A stretch of DNA of 64,000 nt from NCBI RefSeq assembly GCF_000153485.2, contig NC_018721.1, forward strand, positions 1,736,001 through 1,800,000, given 5' to 3'. A model generated the notes under the pieces. It ran no database searches, was not told the origin of the DNA, and was given only the letters and a program-made list of their open reading frames with translations. Source of the stretch: Psychroflexus torquis ATCC 700755. GTDB lineage: Bacteria > Bacteroidota > Bacteroidia > Flavobacteriales > Flavobacteriaceae. Both the position numbers and the translations under genes were made by a program. Below are positions 17,771 through 27,137 of the stretch, one piece after another (positions within the stretch are counted from its first letter, which is position 1; each line of letters begins with the position of its first letter).

Positions 17771-17834
17771 CAAATATACAATTATTTGCACTTTCGTAGT
17801 GCGTTTTATATAATAATTTGCACTATAATAGTGC
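17771..17834 (-). promoter_or_regulatory. -7 box and two tandem palindromes upstream of the second ATPase gene
   Basis: TATATTTG on the minus strand (17778-17771) fits the -7 consensus, 15 bp before the ATG. Upstream of it stand two palindromes with the same arms: GCACT-ttcgt-AGTGC (17788-17802) and GCACT-ataat-AGTGC (17820-17834). They are 32 bp apart, about three helical turns, so on one face of the DNA. They look like operators for a dimeric repressor. Confidence 0.6.
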
Positions 17835-17874
17835 GTATTTAGGCATTAGCTTGTCATCTCGAGTTCCTGTAATT

Positions 17875-18339
17875 GTCATTCCGACAGAGAAGTTCTTTTT
17901 ACTTCGACGAGGAATCTCTTCATTCCGTGCAAGGCGATAGCCGCGACACGGAGTCTCTCCCATTCCGTGCAAGGCGATAGTCGCGATGCGGAATCTTTTC
18001 AAGTGTAACTCTTTATTTAAGATTTAGATAGAACTAGTGCTTTTATTCATTTTTTCCATTGATGAATCCCGAGGTGTCGGGAGAACCATTCTGCCTTCTC
18101 AACCGCAGGTAGGCAGGAAAAATCTAGGATTATTTTTCTTTGAAATTTTTCTTGAATACTATTCATTATTGCTTATTGTGTTAAGCAATAATAGATAATA
18201 AATGCTTGTTACATTAAGCAGTGTGATTTCAAAAATTATTTAAACTCACCTCTCACCACTGTTCACTCATGACTCATTGACCCTTAGTCTTAATCTAGTT
18301 CTCGATACAAATTTCACTTTTTTCGAAAGCAAAATTCAC
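17875..18339. repeat. Right copy of the long direct repeat, preceded by short hairpin units
   Basis: 17875-17993 holds a TCATTCCGACAGAG unit and two ATTCCGTG hairpins. 17994-18339 repeats 16138-16483 with only a few changes. The stretch 18340-18521 holds a CTTCGA unit with a nested CCTGCCTGCGTTCC hairpin (18433-18497) and no gene. Confidence 0.8.
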
Positions 18340-18521
18340 TCGAACTGACATTTTTTCAATTAAAAATTCTTAATTAATAATTCAAAATTATTTCAACTCA
18401 CCTCTCACGACTAACTACTCAAGACTCACTTGTCACTTCGACCCTGCCTGCGTTCCTTGGAAGGCAAGTGATTTTCGATAGAAATTTGTATCGAGAACCG
18501 ATATTTATTTTACTCAAAATA

Positions 18522-18553
18522 AAGGCGTTTTCATTTAACATAAGAAACGCCTT
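18522..18553 (-). terminator. Stem-loop downstream of ugd copy 2
   Basis: AAGGCGTTTTC and GAAACGCCTT can pair around an 11-bp loop, ten bases after the ugd stop codon. Minus-strand sequence after the stem is AT-rich (ttattttgagt), so termination is likely but the T-run is short. Confidence 0.5.
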
Positions 18554-18562
18554 ATATATAGA

Positions 18563-19963
18563 TTAGTTGCCAATAATATTCACGTTAAATCCGAGTGCTT
18601 CCATGCTGGTCTGGTCAAGTATTCGTCGACCATCAAAAACAAAAGCGGGTTTGTACATATCGTCATAAATGCTTTTCCAATCTAAAGATTTGAACTCATC
18701 CCATTCTGTCATCACTGCAATAGCATGGGCATTTTGACAAGCCTCTTTAGCGGTTTTGACAACTTTCACTCGTTGGCGAATGGTTTCAGAATCATGATGA
18801 CCTAAATACTCCAAGTCAGCATAAATTTGTTCTGTCTTAACTTTCGGATCATAAACAATAACATCAGCTTGCTCACTAAGGAGATAATCTGATACATAAA
18901 TCGCCGCCGACTCCCTCGTATCATTGGTGTCTTTTTTGAAAGCCCAACCTAGCATCGCTATTTGCTTACCAGAGACTGTATTATATAGTGTTTTAACAAT
19001 ATTTTTGGCAAAACGGAGCTTTTGGTGGTCATTGAGTATAATCACTTGCTCCCAATAATCCGCCACTTCTTGAAGTCCTAAAGACTTAGATATGTAGACT
19101 AAATTGAGAATGTCCTTTTGAAAACACGAGCCCCCAAAACCAACAGAAGACTTTAAAAACTTAGAACCGATTCTGGAATCCATACCTATAGCACGTGCGA
19201 CTTCATCGACATTTGCACCTGTTTTTTCACAAATTTCACTCATGGCATTAATACTTGAGATCCGTTGTGCTAAAAAGGCATTGGCAGTGAGTTTGGACAA
19301 CTCCGAAGACCAAACATTAGTCGTCAAAATTTGGGCCTTTGGTACCCAATGGGCATAGACATCTACTAAAGTCTGCATTGCCGCTTGACCTTCTGCTGTA
19401 TGTGTATCGCCACCAATCAAAATACGATCAGGATCTAATAAATCGTCAATAGCAGTCCCTTCAGCCAGAAACTCTGGATTAGACAAAATTTGAAAATTGA
19501 CACCATTCCCAGTATTATGAAGTATATCCTTAAGCGCCTCTGCTGTTCTCACTGGCAATGTTGACTTTTCGACGATAATTTTGTCAGTCTTCGCTACACG
19601 CGCAATTTGGCGAGCGCATAGTTCGATAAATTTAAGATCAGCGGCCATACCTTTACCGATACCATACGTTTTAGTTGGGGTGTTTACTGAAATAAAAATA
19701 ATATCCGCTTGATCAATAGCTTCATCTACTTTTGTGGAGAAAAATAGATTTCTGTCACGTGTTTCCGCGACAATTTCAGATAAGCCAGGTTCATAAATCG
19801 GAATGTGTTCTACATTGGGATCATTCCAAGCTGCCACTCGTGATTCGTTGATATCAACCACATGAACTTTAATTTCTGGGCATTTCTGGGCAATTACAGC
19901 CATTGTTGGTCCACCTACATAACCTGCTCCAATACAGCAGATGTTTTTTATTGTTTTAGTCAT
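18563..19963 (-). CDS. ugd: UDP-glucose 6-dehydrogenase, copy 2
   Basis: Same length and motifs as copy 1 (14028-15428): [38 protein letters not shown]. Start chosen at ATG 19963 for the same reason. The 5' part of the gene and about 180 bp upstream look identical to copy 1, while the 3' part shows scattered, mostly silent changes (for example around 18600, 19100, 19390 and 19440). That pattern suggests gene conversion or a recent exchange covering one half. Both copies appear intact, so the cell has two sources of UDP-glucuronate, or this one was kept after its neighbours decayed. Confidence 0.95.
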   Translation of the reverse strand: MTKTIKNICCIGAGYVGGPTMAVIAQKCPEIKVHVVDINESRVAAWNDPNVEHIPIYEPGLSEIVAETRDRNLFFSTKVDEAIDQADIIFISVNTPTKTYGIGKGMAADLKFIELCARQIARVAKTDKIIVEKSTLPVRTAEALKDILHNTGNGVNFQILSNPEFLAEGTAIDDLLDPDRILIGGDTHTAEGQAAMQTLVDVYAHWVPKAQILTTNVWSSELSKLTANAFLAQRISSINAMSEICEKTGANVDEVARAIGMDSRIGSKFLKSSVGFGGSCFQKDILNLVYISKSLGLQEVADYWEQVIILNDHQKLRFAKNIVKTLYNTVSGKQIAMLGWAFKKDTNDTRESAAIYVSDYLLSEQADVIVYDPKVKTEQIYADLEYLGHHDSETIRQRVKVVKTAKEACQNAHAIAVMTEWDEFKSLDWKSIYDDMYKPAFVFDGRRILDQTSMEALGFNVNIIGN

Positions 19964-20186
19964 TGTATTTGTTAGTGAAATCATTAATTAATAATAGATC
20001 TTTATGTTTTTTAATTCTAAGTTATTGTCATTGAAAGCTTAAAGATTGTTTTATTAAATAAATTTAATAAAACAAGATTACGAAATTATAGTTTTTTTAT
20101 AAGTAATTGTTCTAGTCGTCCAAATTTTAGATGAAAACTTCAAAATATGAAATGAGATCTAGTCCACCGATCACTTCGAGGCTTTC

Positions 20187-20665
20187 ATTCCGTGCAAGGC
20201 GGTAGCCGCGATACGGAATCTTTGTAGGTGGTGTTCTGAATATTGAAAAAATCTATCTCAACGTGGCTTCGATACAACCCGCTAAAAAAAAGCGGGTCAC
20301 TCAGCCACCAATTCACTATTCTTCCCATTCCGTACAAGGCGATATCCGCGATACGGAATCTGTTTAGGTGGTGTTCTGAATATTGAAAAAATCTATCTCA
20401 ACGTGGCTTCGATACAACCCGCTAAAAAAAAGCGGGTCACTCAGCCACCAATTCACTATTATTCCCATTCCGTGCAAGGCGGTAGCCGCATTGCGGAATC
20501 TGTTTAGGTTATGTTCTGAATATTGAAAAAATCTATCTCAACGTGGCTTCGATACAACCCGCAACAAAAACGGGTCACTCAGCCACCAATTCACTATTCT
20601 TCCAATTCCGTACAAGGCGATAGCCGCGATGCGGAATCTGTTTAGGTGGTGTTCTAAATATTGAA
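20187..20665. repeat. Tandem array of four 138-140 bp repeat units
   Basis: ATTCCG unit starts at 20187, 20327, 20467 and 20605, giving periods of 140, 140 and 138 bp. The units have the same two hairpins as the array at 15652-16065; three-copy and four-copy arrays both stand upstream of a ugd copy. The 2-bp length difference comes from the loop of the second hairpin (cgctaaaaaaaagcg versus cgcaacaaaaacg). Confidence 0.85.
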
Positions 20666-20669
20666 AAAC

Positions 20670-22965
20670 TTGTCACTTCGAGTGATTTTTGATAGAAAAT
20701 TGTATCGAAAAGTGCTTTGAAGTCTTGAGATTAGACGATGTCTCTATAACATTTATGTTCTCTTTCTTTTTTGCATCGCCCAATCCCGAGGTGTCGGGAG
20801 AAACAAAAAAGACTAGGCTTATTTTTATGTCTTTGAAAACGACAAAAGCGGTTTCTCCACGCAAAGCAAACCGTTTCACTAGCGCTTTGCTCCTTCATCC
20901 TTTCTTCACCACTTTTTTGTTTTCTAACCTCCATAAAAAGTAGGCCGTTTCCTAAATATCGTGAAACTTGTCACTTCGAGCTTCAATAAAAATAATTTTT
21001 CAATTGAAAATTCTTAATTAAAAATTAGTTTAACTCACCTCTCACGACTAAACACTGACATCCATTAGATGTATCAACTAAGCTACAGATAGAATTAATG
21101 CTTTCATTCATTTTTTCCATTGATGAAAAAATGAATGAAAAAAATCTAGGCTTACGAAATTCAGTCTAAAATTTACGTTTGCTGTCTAAATTTTAGAAAC
21201 TCGGCTGAAAAAAGCCTCAAACAGTCTAAAATTTGACGGCACCTTCACTTTAATTTTTACATCCTCTTTTCGTAGGCCGTTTTCTAGCTATCGTGAAACT
21301 TGAAGCATTTTGGCTGTCACTTCGAGCCTGCCTGCGTTCCTTGGAAGGCAGGTGATTTTCGATAGAAAATCGTATCGAGAAGTAGTTTGGGGTTGTGAGC
21401 TGGAAAAAGTTCTCGATACAATAGTTTTGGTCTTTCGCCACAAACCCATTACTCGAACTGACATTTATTCAATTAAAAATTCTCAATTATAAATTAATAA
21501 TTAGTTCAACTCACCTCTCACGGCTACTCACTACCGACTAATATCTCAACTTGGCTTCGATACACCCCGCTACAAAAAAGCGGGTCACTCAGCCACCAAT
21601 TCACTATTGTCATTCCGACAGAGAAGTTCTTTATACTTCGACGAGGAATCTTTCCTATTCCCTGCTATGCGAGAGCCGCGATGCGGAATCTTTTCAAGTG
21701 ATGTATTTAAGCTTTAAGTGTAACTGCTTATTTAAGCTTTAGATAAAATTAGTACTTTTATTCATTTTTTCCATTGATGAATCCCGAGGTGTCGGGAGAA
21801 CCAACCTGCCTGCACAACCGAAGGTAGGCAGGAAAAATCTAGGCTTATTTTTATGTCTTAGAAAACTACAAAAGCAGTTCCTCCACGCAAAGCAAACCGT
21901 TTCACTAGTGCTTTGCTCCTTTATCCTTTCTTCACCACTTTTTTGTTTTCTAACCTCCATAAAAAGTAGGCCGTTTTCTAAATATCGTAAAACTTGTCAT
22001 TTCGGGCTTCAATAAAACTACTTTTTGAATTAAAAATTCAAAATTATTTCAACTCACCTCTCGCGACTAAGCACTGACGGCTATTAATACTTTCAATTAA
22101 GCTCTAGATAAAATTATTGCTCTCATTCATTTTTTCCATTGATGAAAAAACGAACCAAAAAAATCTAGGCTTATTTTTATGTCTTTGAAAACTACAAAAG
22201 CGGTTCCTCCACACAAAGCAAACCGTTTCACTAGTGCTTTACTCCTTTATCCTTTCTTCACCACTTTTTTGTTTTCTAACCTCCATAAAAAGTAGGCCGT
22301 TTTCTAAATATCGTGAAACTTGTCATTCCGTACAAGGCGGTAGCCGTGATGCGGAATCTTTTCAAGTGATGTATTTTGGCTTACAGTGTAACTGCTTATT
22401 TAAGCTCTAGATAAAATTATTGCTTTCATTCATTTTTTCCATTGATGAAAAAACGAACCAAAAAAATCTAGGCTTACGAAATTCAGTCTAAAATTTACGT
22501 TTGCTGTCTAAATTTTAGAAACTCGGCTGAAAAAAGCCTCAGACAGTCTAAAATTTCACGACATCTTCACTTCAATTTTTACGGCTTAATTTAGTAGGCC
22601 GTTTTCTAAATATCGTGAAAGTTGATACTTCGAGGCTGTCACTTAGAATGATTTTCGATAGAAAATTGTATCGAGAAGTAGTTTGTAGTTGTGAGTTGGA
22701 AAAAGTTCTCGATACAATGGTTTTGGTCTTTCGCCACAAACCCATTATTCGAACTGACATTTATTCAATTAAAAATTCTCAATTATAAATTAATAATTAG
22801 TTTAACTCACCTCTCACGACTAACTACTCAAGACTAACTTGTCACTTCGAGTGATTTTCGATAGAAAATTGTATCGAGAAGTGTAATAGGGTTTTGAGCT
22901 AGAAAGAGTTCTCGATACAAATTTCACTTTTTTCAAAAGCAAAATTCACTCGAACTGAGATTAAT
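20670..22965. repeat. Repeat field upstream of the metalloprotease gene
   Basis: In order: CTTCGAG unit (20675); b form with TCCCGAGGTGTCGGGA (20755-20950); a form (21100-21285); CTTCGAG unit with nested CCTGCC hairpin (21317) and CTCGATACAATAG unit (21411); GTGGCTTCGATAC-type hairpin, TCATTCCGACAGAG unit and ATTCC hairpin (21545-21695); b form with two nested hairpins (21755-21980); b form (22120-22305); ATTCCGTAC hairpin (22323); a form (22430-22605); CTTCGAG and CTCGATACA units (22640-22760, 22844-22960). No gene is supported in this 3-kb stretch; 22966-23085 is AT-rich leader of the next gene. Confidence 0.75.
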
Positions 22966-23085
22966 TCAATTGAAAATTCTTAATTAAAAATTAGTTTTAC
23001 TCACCGCTCAACTCTACTGACTCACAGCTCACCTAAAAACTACTTTAAACTTTTTTGTTTATTTTCAGTCCTAAATATAAACTCT

Positions 23086-25425
23086 ATGAAATATCTATTA
23101 CTCATCGTTTTTGGATTGAGCTTGCAGCTTGGAGTTGCCCAAGACAAGCCCATAAAAAACCTAGACTCCATTCTGAATACAATGCCCAAGAGCGAAGGGC
23201 TCCTCACTACTTATTTTGATGGAGATAAACTTTACCTGGAGTTTTCAAAAGAAGCTTTGGAAAAAGACTTACTCATGGTCACTCGCCTTAAGCAATTGCC
23301 GTCCAACTATTCAGCCTACAGAAATGCAGGATCTAAAACGTCAGAACAACTGATTCATTTGGTGAAAGTAGGAAAATCAATTGATCTCATCCAGGTGTCT
23401 ACCACCAATGTCGCCGATGAGGACGATCCCATACAGCTGAGTGTCGCTCAAAATAACTTAAATCCCATTTTAGTGACCTTCCCTATAAAATCTGAGGAAG
23501 GTGAGAATATTGTTATTGAGGCCTCTTCGTTCTTCAATTCTGACTCTCCTTCTTTTAATATTATCCCCGACGGATTAAAAAAAGACTATAAAATTGGCAA
23601 AGCTGACGATAAACGTAGTCGTATCAATTCTGCTAAAAGTTTTCCTCAGAATACAGAAATCACCCACACGCTAACCTTTCCCACCGATAACCCACCACGG
23701 GGAAATTCTACCAATACGTTTACCTTTCAAGTGAACCATTCCATTATCGCTTTACCCGAAGATCTTATGCAAGTCCGCTATGAAGACCCTCGTGTTGGCT
23801 GGTTTGGGTTGAGAAAATACAATTATAGCTCCGATGCTTTAAAATCAGATGAAGTTCGACTCATCAGACGTTGGAGGCTGGAACCCAAAAACAAAAAAGC
23901 TTATGCTAGAGGCAAGCTCACAGAACCCGTTAAACCTATTGTATACTATCTAGACCCCGCCACTCCAGAGAAATGGAGACCTTATTTTATAAAAGGGATT
24001 GAAGACTGGAATTCAGCTTTTGAAAAAGCGGGTTTCAAGAATGCTATTCAGGCTAAAATAGCGCCAACCGCAGAGGAAAACCCTGACTTTAGTCCTGAAG
24101 ATGTTCGCTTTTCTACAGTAAGATATGTAGCGTCGACGACCCGAAATGCGGTTGGACCAAGTGTTTCCGACCCGAGGACCGGTGAAATTATAGAAAGTGA
24201 TATCATTTGGTATCATAATCACTTAAAGTCTTATCGCAATCGCTATTTATTGGAGACTGGGGCAGCCAATCCTAAAGCTAGAACTTTAGACACCCCAGAA
24301 GAAGAAATTGGAGAGATGATGCGCCGTGTGATTTCTCACGAAATCGGTCACGCCTTAGGCTTACCTCATAACATGAAAGCAAGTTCTGCCTATCCTGTAG
24401 ACTCTCTCAGATCTGGAAGCTTTACCCAGGAAAACGGAATTGCGACTACGATCATGGACTATGCACGGTATAATTATATCGCACAACCCGGCGACGAAAA
24501 CATCCGTTTTGTAAGACAGCTTGGTCCTTACGATGACTATGCGATAGAATGGGGTTACCGCTATTTCCCAAACAGTTCTGCGGAAGAAGATCAAAAGATT
24601 TTGAAGAGTTTTGTAGATGAACGTAGCACCGACCCTATGTATATGTTTGGTGGGAGAGGTAATGACCCCGATGCACAGACCGAAGATATTGGAGATAATT
24701 CTGTACAAGCAAGTACCTATGGTTTGAGTAATCTTAGAATCGTAGCCGAAAATCTAGAGCAATGGACCACCACTTCAGGGCAGAGTTATGAAGATCTGGA
24801 AGAGCTCTATGGTGAAATGCTAGGCGTGTACCGCCGCTATATTTATCACGTGGCTTCAGTTGTGGGCGGAGTTCATGAAACCTTGTTAACAAAAGGTCAG
24901 CCTGGAGAGCCTTATCAAGTTGTGAATAAAGCCGAACAGGAAAAGGCTCTTGAATTTCTGAATGAAAATGTCTGGACACCTCAATATTGGTTGATCGAAA
25001 ATGCGCTGGTTTCCAAATTTTCAAAATCAGGAAAACTCAAGAGTGTCATCAGCTTAAATAAAAGAATGTTGAATCGGCTTATGGATGCGGATCGACTCAA
25101 CCTCATGTGGGATACCAACTCCTCTTTAATTGGAAATGGTCTTTCCCCTCAAGAGCTTTTGGATCGTTTAGCGGGGGATCTCGTCTATGGGAGAACCACT
25201 CCAGACCAAGTTGAACGCGAGTTACAAAAGTATTTTGCACATCAACTTAAGGAATTAATGAGTGATGACGGCTTAGCGCTTGAACTTAAAGGTAAGAGTC
25301 TAGCGCTTCAAAATGAACTTAAATCCTATGTCAAAACCAAAAAAGAATCAGAGAATGAGACTTTAAATGCACATTATGCTTATATCCTAAACGTATTGGA
25401 GGAGGAAAATAAGGGCTCTAAATAA
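23086..25425 (+). CDS. Secreted zinc-dependent metalloprotease (DUF5117/DUF4953 type)
   Basis: 779 residues with a signal peptide (MKYLLLIVFGLSLQLGVAQ). The zinc site is H418-E-I-G-H422-A-L-G-L-P-H428, an extended HExxHxxGxxH motif, followed by a TTIMDYARYNY Met-turn. The N-terminal half (PKSEGLLTTYFDGDKLYLEF, KSEEGENIVIEASSFF) and C-terminal half (WTPQYWLIENALVSKFSKSGK) match the large Bacteroidetes family annotated as zinc-dependent metalloprotease with DUF5117 and DUF5118. It acts in the periplasm or at the cell surface; substrate unknown. It stands alone, with a strong terminator at 25561-25590. It marks the end of the repeat-rich region; codon use looks like core genes. Confidence 0.9.
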   Translation: MKYLLLIVFGLSLQLGVAQDKPIKNLDSILNTMPKSEGLLTTYFDGDKLYLEFSKEALEKDLLMVTRLKQLPSNYSAYRNAGSKTSEQLIHLVKVGKSIDLIQVSTTNVADEDDPIQLSVAQNNLNPILVTFPIKSEEGENIVIEASSFFNSDSPSFNIIPDGLKKDYKIGKADDKRSRINSAKSFPQNTEITHTLTFPTDNPPRGNSTNTFTFQVNHSIIALPEDLMQVRYEDPRVGWFGLRKYNYSSDALKSDEVRLIRRWRLEPKNKKAYARGKLTEPVKPIVYYLDPATPEKWRPYFIKGIEDWNSAFEKAGFKNAIQAKIAPTAEENPDFSPEDVRFSTVRYVASTTRNAVGPSVSDPRTGEIIESDIIWYHNHLKSYRNRYLLETGAANPKARTLDTPEEEIGEMMRRVISHEIGHALGLPHNMKASSAYPVDSLRSGSFTQENGIATTIMDYARYNYIAQPGDENIRFVRQLGPYDDYAIEWGYRYFPNSSAEEDQKILKSFVDERSTDPMYMFGGRGNDPDAQTEDIGDNSVQASTYGLSNLRIVAENLEQWTTTSGQSYEDLEELYGEMLGVYRRYIYHVASVVGGVHETLLTKGQPGEPYQVVNKAEQEKALEFLNENVWTPQYWLIENALVSKFSKSGKLKSVISLNKRMLNRLMDADRLNLMWDTNSSLIGNGLSPQELLDRLAGDLVYGRTTPDQVERELQKYFAHQLKELMSDDGLALELKGKSLALQNELKSYVKTKKESENETLNAHYAYILNVLEEENKGSK

Positions 25426-25429
25426 AAAT

Positions 25430-25468
25430 TTACGGTTTAACCGTAATACATGTACGGTCAAACCGTAA
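25430..25468. promoter_or_regulatory. Two near-palindromes TTACGGTT-AACCGTAA
   Basis: ttacggtttaaccgtaa (25430-25446) and tacggtcaaaccgtaa (25453-25468) follow the metalloprotease stop codon immediately. They could be operator-like sites or a processed stem; four half-sites ACGGT(T) in 39 bp are unlikely by chance. Confidence 0.45.
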
Positions 25469-25560
25469 CTCAAAGTGATAAAATCTAAGGTTATTTGTAT
25501 AACTATCCATTTAACTTGAATATCACAAATTTCATCCAATTTTGAGATTGTTCAAAAATT

Positions 25561-25592
25561 AAAGCAAGACTCTAGGGTCTTGCTTTTTTTAT
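25561..25592 (+). terminator. Rho-independent terminator of the metalloprotease gene
   Basis: AAGCAAGAC and GTCTTGCTT pair around a short loop (tctagg), followed by a run of T. It lies about 135 bp after the stop codon. Nothing coding is seen between 25469 and 25560. Confidence 0.85.
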
Positions 25593-25640
25593 GCATTAAT
25601 GTTTTCCTTCTGAATTTATGCAGAGAAAATCTCTTAGTTT

Positions 25641-25751
25641 TTAGACATCCAGCATAAGACATAAAGTTGATTTATAAGTTTCGTCTGGGGTTGAAAGTTT
25701 TACCTGAAGCATTTTCGTAACGGGATCAAATTCAGAATAAATGAATGTCAT
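25641..25751 (-). other. Small open frame, 36 codons, unassigned
   Basis: ATG 25751 to stop 25641 encodes MTFIYSEFDPVTKMLQVKLS and 16 more residues. No family recognised; it may be a fragment of an older gene in a region where neighbours are decayed. The flanks (25593-25640 and 25752-25891) show nothing else. Confidence 0.2.
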
Positions 25752-25891
25752 ATCAAGAGTTATATAACTGCATTAGAAACTGAAAAACCTTTGTTTTACT
25801 AAGTTGAATTAAGCACCAACAGCTATAATAGTTTATGGTTTTCACGTCGACTAGTCTACTCTTAAAAGCTAAAATCGCAAACAGGTGAAAC

Positions 25892-26240
25892 CTAATCTTT
25901 AGGCTCGAAGCTCAACAAATCTTCAGGCTGGCAATTCAACACCTCGCAAATGCGTTCTAATACCAAATTATATTTATAATGCCGTATGAATAAATTGAAT
26001 TATTTTTTGATTGATTGAAATCAAAAATAATTAGCATAGCCTTAGCTACGGTAATTATTTTTGATGTAAAGCAGGCGAAAAAGAAGCGATTTATTGCGAC
26101 ATTATATGTCTAATTTGGTATAAGGTCGATAACCTTATGGCTTAGGCTTTTGCTGTTTTTAAAATGGATAAATTAGCTAAATCTACCGATTGCATGTGAC
26201 GATCTTTGAGAACCTGATCCAGATTAATTTTAATAGACAT
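25892..26240 (-). pseudogene. XRE-family regulator gene interrupted by a MITE
   Basis: From ATG 26240 the minus strand reads MSIKINLDQVLKDRHMQSVDLA then NLSILKTAKA-stop-AIRLSTL, the helix-turn-helix of small XRE (YozG-like) proteins. After a 161-bp MITE (25960-26120) it resumes with ERICEVLNCQPEDLLSFEPKD-stop at 25892. Taking out the MITE and one TA copy rejoins codons S-T-L-E-R in frame. In addition the gene has a Lys-to-stop change before the insertion and a short internal deletion in the helix-turn-helix. It partners the DUF2975 gene upstream, a common pair. Clearly inactive. Confidence 0.8.
25960..26121. mobile_element. MITE copy 1 (IS630-type ends), inside the XRE gene
   Basis: Terminal inverted repeats ATACCAAATTA...TAATTTGGTAT, about 161 bp, flanked by TA on both sides (25958-25959 and 26121-26122). 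The inner part (gatttaaat/gaaatc...attagcatagccttagctacggtaattattttt) matches the other copies. It is the short form, lacking the aaagcctgtgccgaattcg segment of copies 3-5. No coding capacity. Confidence 0.85.
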
Positions 26241-26243
26241 GGC

Positions 26244-26610
26244 TTAGATTGTTAAGTCTTGTTCCTGCTTCGCTTGAATAGATAATTTGAGCATTTTGCT
26301 TAAACGTATAAAACTAAGTCCGATGACAATCAACAGTAGATAAATCATTGAATTGAAAAAAGGGGGAAGTCAATTCAAAATAATACAGTAAAAATATTTT
26401 TTTAACCACTAGACTTAATCCTAGAATTATTAAGAATTGACCACTGCGTTTAAGATTTTTCACCAAATTGAACGATTTGAATTCTCCGTTAATCATAAAT
26501 AGTCTAGCTGCTCGACGCAGATGATACGCTACAAAAACAAAGGCCACAGAAAAAATAATTTCGCTGATTAACGCAGATAAATAATACAATATTAGAAGTG
26601 CGATATACAA
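26244..26610 (-). pseudogene. DUF2975-type membrane protein gene, frameshifted and 5'-truncated
   Basis: The main frame reads LISEIIFSVAFVFVAYHLRRAARLF and INGEFKSFNLVKNLKRSGQFL, matching the two middle membrane segments and the Arg-rich loop of DUF2975 proteins. Near 26340 a frameshift moves the rest, IYLLLIVIGLSFIRLSKMLKL...EQDLTI-stop, into another frame, ending at 26244 just before the XRE start. The 5' end runs into a 28-bp tandem repeat, leaving only a TTG start and no first membrane segment. With the XRE gene it forms a dead YoaS/YozG-like pair. Confidence 0.7.
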
Positions 26611-26685
26611 AGTACGATACTAGAAGTAAAATATACAAGGTATAATATTAGAAGTAAAACATATAAAGTATAAAATACGAATTAG
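26582..26685. repeat. 28-bp degenerate tandem repeat at the broken 5' end of the DUF2975 gene
   Basis: Units atatacaaagtacgatactag + aagtaaa, atatacaaggtataatattag + aagtaaa, then a partial acatataaagtataaaatac, with an older partial unit before them. About 3.5 copies. Confidence 0.65.
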
Positions 26686-27137
26686 ATCTTACCCATCTTT
26701 TGCGACCTTAGCGTTTTAGCTTTGCGGTCTTTGCGTGAAATAGAAGTGAGTTTAAAGTATCAAGTACAATGTAGAAAGAGAGATCATATTATCCAACTTT
26801 CGCTTTAGGGACTTTGCGAGAGAAAACACTTATAAATTGGTTCTCATTAAAAGATAAGTAGAAAATTCTTGATGATTTTTGAGTCAAACTTTGCAGTCAT
26901 TCAAAAGAACTTAGAGTGCTTTGCCTGAACCTTTATTCATTAACACGCTTCTTCCAGTAGTCCCTAAAAAAGGGGAGACGCTTAGGTTTGCTCCTAGCAG
27001 AATTACTTTAAATAGCCTAAATTACACTGATTATGTTTTTTAAAGAAAATAGGGTAAGTTTTATTTAAAGAAATAATACAACGGATAAGCAGTTAAACTA
27101 TCCTGAAAAAATAAAAAAACAGACTAAAATAAACCTT
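26686..27137. other. Gap upstream of the tricorn gene
   Basis: Contains a ttttgcgaccttagcg/tttagctttgcggtctttgcgtg stretch (26698-26740) of ctttgcg-like steps, a kind of low-complexity repeat seen near many genes of this phylum, and ordinary AT-rich sequence. No gene seen. The tricorn promoter should lie at the right end but no clear TAnnTTTG box is found. Confidence 0.4.

Noticed and set aside
1700..23000. Search for tRNA or rRNA genes as integration sites of an island
   Set aside because: No cloverleaf or rRNA sequence recognised by eye; an island border at a tRNA cannot be claimed from this window.
24361..24708. Minus-strand frame of 115 codons within the metalloprotease gene
   Set aside because: It is a shadow of the plus-strand gene, which has a signal peptide and a full zinc motif.
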